Translations under genes and position numbers: made by a program
Assembly: GCA_023267115.1 (NCBI GenBank)
Contig: JAHFNV010000006.1
Span: forward strand, 1 to 23,027
DNA length: 23,027 nucleotides
Direction of reading: 5' to 3'
Source: Candidatus Nomurabacteria bacterium
GTDB taxonomy: Bacteria > Patescibacteriota > Minisyncoccia > Phycocordibacterales > UBA9973
Notes under the pieces: model-generated
What the model saw: only the letters and a program-made list of their open reading frames with translations
What the model was told of the DNA's origin: nothing
The model's database searches: none
Shown: in pieces, positions 17,690 to 23,027 of the stretch
Layout of the letters: each line of letters begins with the position of its first letter
Numbering within the stretch: the stretch's first letter is position 1

Positions 17690-19833
17690 TTTATTTTAGG
17701 CCACTCTTCAATCATTAGTAACCCCCCTGGGTACATTTCTTGGTATATAGCTTCGGTTATGAAAGGCATAAAGGGATGTAAAAGTTTTAAAGAGTTTTTT
17801 AAAATATAAAGTAAAGAAGGTTTGATTTTTTCGTTTTTCTTACTTTCTTCTATTATTTCATCAGCGAACCTGTGCCAGATGTAATGATAAATCTTTTCAG
17901 CCGCCAGATGAAATCTATAATTATCCATGTCAAAGGTAACATCTTTGGCAAGTTCGTCAAATTCTGCTGTTAAATCATTTTTTATAGCATTTTCCCACAT
18001 GTCCGACATGTGGGAACTATTTTCCAGTACGAACCGCGCAATATTCCAGATTTTATTGGCGAAGTTTTTATAGCCTCTGATTCTGTCTTCCGCCAGCGCC
18101 AGAGACGTTCCCGGAGTGTTGCCGACAATCATTCCAATTCTGAATGCGTCAGTGCCGTATTTGGAAGTGTATAAAAGCGGGTCTATAACATTTCCCTTAC
18201 TCTTGCTCATCTTTTGGCCCTTGGCGTCCAAAACTAGTCCGTGTAAGTAAACAGTTTTAAATGGCACTTTCCCCGTGACATACAGTCCAAGCATAATCAT
18301 TCGCGCCACCCAGAAAAATATAATTTCTCCGGCGGTTTCCATAATATCAGTCGGATAAAATTCTTTAAAATCTTTCGAGTTTGAAAAACCTAAGGTTGCA
18401 AAAGGCCATTGACCCGAGGAAAACCAGGTATCGAAGGTGTCGGTATCTTGCATATAATCAGTATCACAAAATTCGCATATCGGTTTTTCAATGGACACAA
18501 TGATTTCCTTGCATTTACTGATCTCGTTTTCACGACCTGGTTTGGGAATGCACTTTGGCTCGTGATACCAAGCCGGAATAGGAATACCCCAGACGATTTG
18601 CCTGGAAATGTTCCAGTCCATTATATTTTCGAGCCAGTGAACAGTTATCTTTTTATAATGTTCCGGGATGTAAATTATTTCACCTTTCTCAATTTTTTCC
18701 AATGCTTTTTCCGCCAACGGCTTCATTTTTATAAACCACTGGTCTTTAATTTGAGGCTCGATAATCGTCCCGCATTTATAACAAGTATGCACTATATGTT
18801 TATATTTCTCATCAACCCTAACAATCAGTCCCTTGCTTTTAAGTTTCTCCACTACCAACGGTCTTGCTTTGTTAATATGCAAACCGACGAATTCTCCAGC
18901 TATTTTAAGTAACTTGCCTTTTTCGTCAATTACTTGTTCTTTATCAAGGTTGTGTCTTTCGGCTATGCCAAAATCAATAGGATCGTGCCAAGGGGTAATG
19001 GTCATTACTCCTGTGCCGAATTCCATATCAACAGCAGAGTCTTTTATGACAGTTGCTGTTATTGGTCCATTAATCCATTCAAGCTCAATCTTTTGGCCAT
19101 CTTTGTACTGGCTGTAACGTTTGTCGTCGGGGTGCATCGTTATATATTTGTCACCAAACTTTGTTTCTGGTCTGGATGTAGATATTGTGAAAGGCCCATA
19201 TTGCAAATAATAATATGGTTCTACCCTTTCTTCATCTTTTATTTCCAAGTCAGAAAAAGAAGTTTGGTGTTTTGAACACCAGCTTACTATTCTGTTGCCT
19301 CTATAAGCTAAACCGTCCCTGTAAAGTTTTTCAAAAGTTTGATAAACCGTTTTTATAATATCATCATCCAGAGTAAATTTATTGCGCGACCAATCGCAGG
19401 ATGCCCCCATTTTTTTGATCTGAGAGATTATATTTTTTGAATTAATGAGCGTAAAATCTAAAATTTCTTTATATAATTGATTTTTTTCCATTCCGAATCT
19501 CGTGCGTCCTTCTTTTTCCAATTGCTTTTCATAAACCACTTGTGTTTCAAAGCCAGCATGATCAAGTCCCGGAAGCCAGAGAGTCTTGAACCCCTGCATC
19601 CTTTTGTATCTCACCATTATATCCTCAATGGTCATTACCAATCCATGCCCCGCATGGAGCGAGCCGTTAGCATTGGTTGGGGGCATGATTATGGTAAATG
19701 GATTTTTCCTATCACCCGGTAAGTTGTCCGGGTTAAAAAAACCGCTCTCTTCCCAGAGCTTATAAATTCTTTCTTCAGTTTCTTTTGGATCGTAAGGTTT
19801 CAGCAGTTTTGGATTCATCCTAACTAAAATCAT
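17686..19833 (-). CDS. valS: valyl-tRNA synthetase
   Basis: The enzyme charges tRNA-Val and edits misacylated threonine. Class I signatures are HAGH (60-63, in NANGSLHAGHGL) and KMSKS (about 541-545). WLPGLDHAG follows the HIGH region, and the editing domain is present (ISTSRPETKFGDKY and the HDPIDFGIAERH block). With 715 residues it is well below the usual 860-950; the C-terminal coiled coil that clamps tRNA-Val is absent. The palindrome-encoded peptide SHMSDMW lies in the anticodon-binding domain. The start at 19833 is one base after the tsaD stop. ATG 19818 (MNPKLLKPYDPKE) may be the true start, as a TATGAT box lies ten bases upstream of it. tRNA-Val lies just upstream in the same transcription unit. 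Confidence 0.95.
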   Translation of the reverse strand: MILVRMNPKLLKPYDPKETEERIYKLWEESGFFNPDNLPGDRKNPFTIIMPPTNANGSLHAGHGLVMTIEDIMVRYKRMQGFKTLWLPGLDHAGFETQVVYEKQLEKEGRTRFGMEKNQLYKEILDFTLINSKNIISQIKKMGASCDWSRNKFTLDDDIIKTVYQTFEKLYRDGLAYRGNRIVSWCSKHQTSFSDLEIKDEERVEPYYYLQYGPFTISTSRPETKFGDKYITMHPDDKRYSQYKDGQKIELEWINGPITATVIKDSAVDMEFGTGVMTITPWHDPIDFGIAERHNLDKEQVIDEKGKLLKIAGEFVGLHINKARPLVVEKLKSKGLIVRVDEKYKHIVHTCYKCGTIIEPQIKDQWFIKMKPLAEKALEKIEKGEIIYIPEHYKKITVHWLENIMDWNISRQIVWGIPIPAWYHEPKCIPKPGRENEISKCKEIIVSIEKPICEFCDTDYMQDTDTFDTWFSSGQWPFATLGFSNSKDFKEFYPTDIMETAGEIIFFWVARMIMLGLYVTGKVPFKTVYLHGLVLDAKGQKMSKSKGNVIDPLLYTSKYGTDAFRIGMIVGNTPGTSLALAEDRIRGYKNFANKIWNIARFVLENSSHMSDMWENAIKNDLTAEFDELAKDVTFDMDNYRFHLAAEKIYHYIWHRFADEIIEESKKNEKIKPSLLYILKNSLKLLHPFMPFITEAIYQEMYPGGLLMIEEWPKIK
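17992..18016 (-). repeat. in-frame palindrome inside valS
   Basis: Two 12-base arms, TTCCCACATGTC and GACATGTGGGAA, flank a single central base, a nearly perfect palindrome. On the coding strand it encodes SHMSDMW within a linker between helices of the anticodon-binding domain, where an insert would be tolerated. Confidence 0.85.
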
Positions 19834-19834
19834 A

Positions 19835-20962
19835 TCATAATTTCAAACCACCGTCAGCTTTGATGCTGGAAGGGCTGGGGATTTTTCCTTTATTTTTCAT
19901 GTATTGTAAATACCCAGCGATGCCGATCATTAGAGAGTTGTCTCCCGAAAGTTCTTGAGTGGGGAAAAGAAGCTTGATATTTCTACCCGTAATTTTTTTC
20001 ATTTCACTTCTCAAGTATTTGTTGGCTGCCACTCCTCCACCGACGATGACCGTTTTAATTTTATATTCCTCAATTGCCTTTTTGGTTTTATAAATCAGGC
20101 ATTCTACGGCGGCTTTTTCAAATTCTAAAGCTATTTGGGATTTTGTTGTCTTGTCTAGTTTCCCAATTTTTCTAATTAAATAAAGGACCGCAGTTTTTAA
20201 ACCGGAAAAAGAAAAATTGAAATCTTTGATGTAGAACATTGGGCGGGGGAGATGAAAATTCTCCTCTTGAGGAGTACCCGCGGTGGCGGGGGAGGTGGAC
20301 TTTTTTCCACCCCGTCTCTTCGAGCCACCCCTCAAGAGGGGAATCTTGCGTGCAATCTCTGCCAGCCTAGAAATCTCTGGTCCCCCGGGGTAGGGAAGAC
20401 CAAGCATTCTGGCAACTTTATCAAAAGCTTCGCCCACAGCGTCGTCCAATGTTTCGCCCAAGATTTCGTAGTCTAGCCACTTTTTAATAAGCACTAATTG
20501 GGTATGTCCGCCAGAAACCAGAAGAGCTAGCATTGGGAACTCATAGTCTGATAATTTAATACTAAACTTGCCTTCGACCTTTCCAAACACTGATAGTATA
20601 TGACCCTCCATGTGGTTTACTGGGATTATCGGCACTTTCCATTTTTTTGCTAATTCTTGCGCAAAAGTTATACCTGTCCATAAAGCCGGTTCTAGACCGG
20701 GGCCATAGGTGACGGCGATTAGATTTAATGACAAATTTCGCTTCGCCTCTTTTAATGTTTTTTCCAACAGTATCGGCAAATTTTTAAGGTGTTCTCTTTT
20801 TGCCAGCATCGGCACCACTCCGCCATAAGGAATGTGTTGTTTTATTTGCGAATTTGAAGTATGAGCCAAAACCTTGAAAGAGGTGTTTTTTATTCCACCC
20901 GTTGCTTCCATGATGGTTATTCCAGTGTCGTCGCAACTGGTTTCGATTGATAAAATTATCAT
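19835..20962 (-). CDS. tsaD: tRNA N6-adenosine threonylcarbamoyltransferase TsaD
   Basis: TsaD, with TsaB and TsaE, transfers threonylcarbamoyl to A37 of ANN-decoding tRNAs (t6A). The 375-residue product begins MIILSIETSCDDTGIT, with the ASKHA fold. It has the metal-binding NHMEGH (116-121, two His), LVSGGHTQLV (148-157), GEAFDKVARMLGLPYPGGP (177-195), the VIVGGGVAANKYLR block (305-318) and SGDNSLMIG (339-347). E. coli TsaD has 337 residues; the excess is an insert at about 207-235, encoded by a foldback repeat, just before FHLPRPMF. Its start lies one base after the 3' end of tRNA-Val, so tRNA processing would leave a nearly leaderless tsaD mRNA. The stop nearly abuts valS. Confidence 0.96.
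   Translation of the reverse strand: MIILSIETSCDDTGITIMEATGGIKNTSFKVLAHTSNSQIKQHIPYGGVVPMLAKREHLKNLPILLEKTLKEAKRNLSLNLIAVTYGPGLEPALWTGITFAQELAKKWKVPIIPVNHMEGHILSVFGKVEGKFSIKLSDYEFPMLALLVSGGHTQLVLIKKWLDYEILGETLDDAVGEAFDKVARMLGLPYPGGPEISRLAEIARKIPLLRGGSKRRGGKKSTSPATAGTPQEENFHLPRPMFYIKDFNFSFSGLKTAVLYLIRKIGKLDKTTKSQIALEFEKAAVECLIYKTKKAIEEYKIKTVIVGGGVAANKYLRSEMKKITGRNIKLLFPTQELSGDNSLMIGIAGYLQYMKNKGKIPSPSSIKADGGLKL
20258..20344 (-). repeat. 87-base foldback repeat inserted in frame in tsaD
   Basis: Outer arms 20258-20275 and 20327-20344 match as reverse complements at 16 of 18 bases around CTCTTGAGG. Inside, GGTGG...CCACC around a T-run makes a second hairpin. The unit is 87 bases, 29 codons, so it keeps the frame. 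It encodes a basic, Gly/Ser/Pro-rich loop that other TsaD proteins lack. Confidence 0.85.
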
Positions 20963-20963
20963 G

Positions 20964-21037
20964 TGGGCGGCACAAGACTCGAACTTGTTACCTCGTCGAC
21001 GTCAACGACGCGCTCTAGCCAAATGAGCTAGCCGCCC
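20964..21037 (-). tRNA. tRNA-Val (anticodon GAC)
   Basis: Read on the minus strand, the acceptor stem is GGGCGGC/GCCGCCC and the D arm is GCTC...GAGC. The anticodon stem CGTCG/CGACG has loop TTGACGT (anticodon GAC). The T arm ACAAG/CTTGT has a normal TTCGAGT loop. Discriminator A; no CCA is encoded (the next bases are CAT). Its first ten bases overlap the end of gdhA, whose TAG stop is tRNA positions 8-10. tsaD starts one base after its 3' end. Confidence 0.95.
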
Positions 21038-22251
21038 ATCTTCTCTTTTATCCTTTCAAGCGCTAGGATGAAGGCGCCCATGCGGAGATAGGTATTTGAT
21101 TCTCGAGCCTTTTCTAGAATTTTTTTTGCAGAATCTTCAAGCATAGGTTTGAGTTTATCGAAAACTTCTGTTTCAGACCAGTGTTGGCCTTTTAAATTTT
21201 GATCCCATTCAAAATAAGATACTATAACTCCTCCAGAATTTGCCAAAATGTCTGGTATCACAGGAATGCCTTTTTTGAATAAAATTTCATCTGCCTCCGG
21301 CGTAGTAGGACCGTTGGCAAGCTCTAGAACAGCTTTAGCTTGGATTTTATTGGCGTTGGCGTCTGTTATGCGGTTTTCAAAAGCGGCGGGGATTAGCAGG
21401 TCACACTCGCTTTCTAATAATTCTTCGTTTGTAATATTCTTGCTATTTATAAACCCTTTCAAGGCGCCAGTTTTTTTCTTGTGTTCTTTTAGTTTTTGTA
21501 TATCCAGACCATTTTCATCATAGACTCCGCCCCTGGAATCAGAAATCGCAATGACACTGTGTCCGTGTGCTTCAAAAATCTCCGCTGCATTTAGCCCCAC
21601 ATTGCCAAAACCTTGTATTACAATTTTGCACTTTTGCGGAAGCCTTGCTTCCGCGCGAATAGTTTCAAAAACATAAAATCCTCCTTGTGCAGTAGCTGTG
21701 CCCCTGCCTTCTGAACCACCCTTTCCAATCGATTTGCCCGTTATCATTGCGCCACTTGTGTCTCCCGTTATTTTTTCGTATTCATCCGCTATCCAGTCCA
21801 TTATCTCCGGTGTAGTGTTCACATCTGGCGCTGGTACATCTTTATACGGTCCTAAAATATCTGAAAGTTTTTGCACCCAGCCACGTGACAGCTTTTCCAA
21901 CTCTCCTTTGGATAAATCTTTCGGATCGACGGTTACCCCCCCTTTGCTTCCACCCATCGGAATTTTAACCACTGCACATTTGAGCGTCATCCAAAAGGCC
22001 AGAGCTTTGACTTCGTTTATTTCGGTATCCGGATGATAACGAATGCCACCTTTATAAGGTCCCAAAGCATTGTTGTATTCCACTCGATACCCCTCGAATA
22101 TTCTCAAGGAACCGTTGTCCATTTTAACTGGTATGGAAATTCTAATATCACGGTTTGGCTGACGCAATCTAGCAATAAATTCCTCACCAAAATTTTTTAT
22201 TTTAGCGACTTTGTCCAACTGGGTCATTGCGTTTTGAAATGGATTATTCAT
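21028..22251 (-). CDS. gdhA: glutamate (Glu/Leu/Phe/Val family) dehydrogenase
   Basis: The enzyme interconverts glutamate and 2-oxoglutarate with NAD(P), linking carbon and nitrogen metabolism. The 407-residue length is typical of the hexameric class. The dimerisation and catalytic domain has GPYKGGIRYHP (64-74), PMGGSKGG with the catalytic lysine (98-105) and PAPDVNT with the catalytic aspartate (140-146). The Rossmann fold starts at VIQGFGNVG (211-219), and the C-terminus has YLRMGAFILALERI. Substrate choice between Glu and Leu cannot be settled by eye. Residues 200-206 (AEARLPQ) are encoded by a palindrome. The last codons overlap tRNA-Val. The upstream NTP-transferase ends eight bases before the start. 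Confidence 0.93.
   Translation of the reverse strand: MNNPFQNAMTQLDKVAKIKNFGEEFIARLRQPNRDIRISIPVKMDNGSLRIFEGYRVEYNNALGPYKGGIRYHPDTEINEVKALAFWMTLKCAVVKIPMGGSKGGVTVDPKDLSKGELEKLSRGWVQKLSDILGPYKDVPAPDVNTTPEIMDWIADEYEKITGDTSGAMITGKSIGKGGSEGRGTATAQGGFYVFETIRAEARLPQKCKIVIQGFGNVGLNAAEIFEAHGHSVIAISDSRGGVYDENGLDIQKLKEHKKKTGALKGFINSKNITNEELLESECDLLIPAAFENRITDANANKIQAKAVLELANGPTTPEADEILFKKGIPVIPDILANSGGVIVSYFEWDQNLKGQHWSETEVFDKLKPMLEDSAKKILEKARESNTYLRMGAFILALERIKEKMGG
21636..21654 (-). repeat. in-frame palindrome inside gdhA
   Basis: GCGGAAGC, loop CTT and GCTTCCGC form a perfect 8-base stem. On the coding strand it gives the peptide AEARLPQ on the surface side of the junction just before the NAD-binding GxGNVG strand. 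Other members have a short turn here. Confidence 0.8.
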
Positions 22252-22258
22252 TTTTTTA

Positions 22259-22264
22259 ATTATA
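22259..22264 (-). promoter_or_regulatory. -10 box of gdhA overlapping the upstream stop codon
   Basis: On the minus strand TATAAT includes the TAA stop of the NTP-transferase gene and ends seven bases before the gdhA ATG. It predicts an internal, leaderless gdhA transcript. Confidence 0.5.
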
Positions 22265-23015
22265 ACGCAAATCTCTCCAGTATTTCAAGCTCCTCTTTGG
22301 AATTGGCGCCCAGTCCTTCGCGCGGATCTATGGATATTGATTCTATTTTTGCGTCCTGTTGTGTGGCCAGTTTCACCAAATCGGTCAGATAGTATTCTTT
22401 TTGGCTGTTATCGTTTTTTATTTTTTCTAAATTTTTCCAAAGCCATTTTGCCTCAAAACAGAAGTAGCAAGGGTTTACCTCAGTGATTTTCTTTTCTTCT
22501 TCGGTTGCATCTTTAGCTTGCACGTCTCTTAAAATTTTTCCTTTTTTGTTTCGAATTATTCTGGAAAAATTTGCGTAAAAAAAAGCTCGCCAATCTCCAA
22601 AATCCGGCAATTTGACCGTGGCCATTGTAATTTTGGCGCCAGATTTTAAATGTTTATTAATTAATTTTTTAATAGTTTCTGAACTGACGAAAGGGTGATC
22701 GCCATACAACACCATTATGTGGTTAGATTTTCCTTCTAAATGCTCGCGAGTAGAGAGTACAGCGTATCCAGTGCCAAGCTGTTCATCATGCATCACATAT
22801 TCGTAGGCAGGACCCAATTCTTTCATCACCTGTTCTTTTTTGTAGCTGACAAAAATGCATGGTTTGTCAAAAATCCCAGATTGCTGGACAGATTCCAGTA
22901 AATGCTTAATCATCGGTTTGTCCTTGACGAGCATCAAAACTTTTGGCCTTTCATTTTGCATTCTTTTGCCTTTACCGCCGGCCAAGATTATAATTTTTAT
23001 TTTATCTTGATTCAC
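22260..23015 (-). CDS. nucleotidyltransferase, GlmU N-terminal-like
   Basis: The 251 residues form one NTP-transferase domain. IIILAGGKGKRM (8-19) is the nucleotide-binding loop with a lysine in RPKVLMLV (23-30). DEQLGTGYAVLSTREHL follows, then the metal-binding aspartate in VLYGDHPFVS (102-111). Closest in pattern is the uridyltransferase half of GlmU, which makes UDP-GlcNAc. The left-handed beta-helix acetyltransferase half is missing, so it is a stand-alone pyrophosphorylase; the sugar is uncertain. The start is GTG 23015, since an in-frame TAG lies just upstream (23025-23027). The gene is complete and its stop doubles as the gdhA -10 box. Confidence 0.88.
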   Translation of the reverse strand: MNQDKIKIIILAGGKGKRMQNERPKVLMLVKDKPMIKHLLESVQQSGIFDKPCIFVSYKKEQVMKELGPAYEYVMHDEQLGTGYAVLSTREHLEGKSNHIMVLYGDHPFVSSETIKKLINKHLKSGAKITMATVKLPDFGDWRAFFYANFSRIIRNKKGKILRDVQAKDATEEEKKITEVNPCYFCFEAKWLWKNLEKIKNDNSQKEYYLTDLVKLATQQDAKIESISIDPREGLGANSKEELEILERFAL

Positions 23016-23027
23016 AAGGTGACCCTA

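Noticed and set aside
21028..21037. gdhA frame truncated by tRNA-Val insertion
   Set aside because: The family C-terminal motif (AFILALERI) is intact just before the tRNA, so the protein is full length and the overlap is natural compaction.

Overview
The window looks like a chromosomal stretch of a Candidate Phyla Radiation (Patescibacteria) bacterium, probably of the Parcubacteria side. I infer this from the gene content read by eye: small ribosomal proteins, a short valyl-tRNA synthetase, a single-pass small membrane protein of a type common in Parcubacteria, an orphan TraG/VirD4-like ATPase, and above all three paralogues of a cysteine-rich zinc-ribbon family that I know only from CPR genomes (sometimes labelled 'Caib/baif family protein'). 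TGA ends several genes (tsaD, valS, the ATPase, the third zinc-ribbon gene), so the code is table 11, not the TGA-as-glycine code of Gracilibacteria/SR1. Taxonomy is an inference; no search was run.

Layout, plus strand, 1-4.4 kb: infA, rpmJ, rpsM, rpsK, rpsD, rpoA, rplQ, rplM, rpsI, the classic end of the alpha ribosomal-protein operon joined to L13-S9. It closes with an AT-rich hairpin terminator. 4.4-14 kb: grpE, a short zinc-ribbon paralogue, a full-length zinc-ribbon paralogue, then (minus strand) a winged-helix/Cas2-like regulator, then dnaK, a TraG/VirD4-like ATPase and a third zinc-ribbon paralogue. Chaperone genes and the unknown Cys-rich family are therefore interleaved. 14-14.4 kb is a 457-base region with a foldback element and two doubtful small ORFs. 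14.4-16.5 kb: a diguanylate cyclase, a second foldback element, a small membrane protein, tRNA-Phe(GAA) and an ECF-type sigma factor. 16.5-23 kb, minus strand: NTP-transferase, glutamate dehydrogenase, tRNA-Val(GAC), tsaD, valS, a PrsW-like intramembrane protease and Hsp20, tightly packed with 1-10 base gaps or overlaps.

Three genome-style features recur. First, many genes have a -10 box (often extended, TGCTAWWAT or TGATATGAT) ending only 6-8 bases before the start codon, which predicts leaderless mRNAs. Second, perfect or near-perfect palindromes are inserted in frame inside conserved genes (infA, dnaK, the ATPase, valS, tsaD, gdhA), like the Rickettsia palindromic elements in concept. Third, intergenic leaders are re-used: a 51-base leader stands before both rpsM and rplQ, and a 40-base hairpin follows both of the first two zinc-ribbon genes.

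Functionally, the left part builds ribosomes and RNA polymerase, the middle handles protein folding plus an unknown Cys-rich family, and the right part couples tRNA-Val, its synthetase and the t6A enzyme TsaD with amino-acid metabolism and a possible membrane-stress set (ECF sigma, PrsW, Hsp20).
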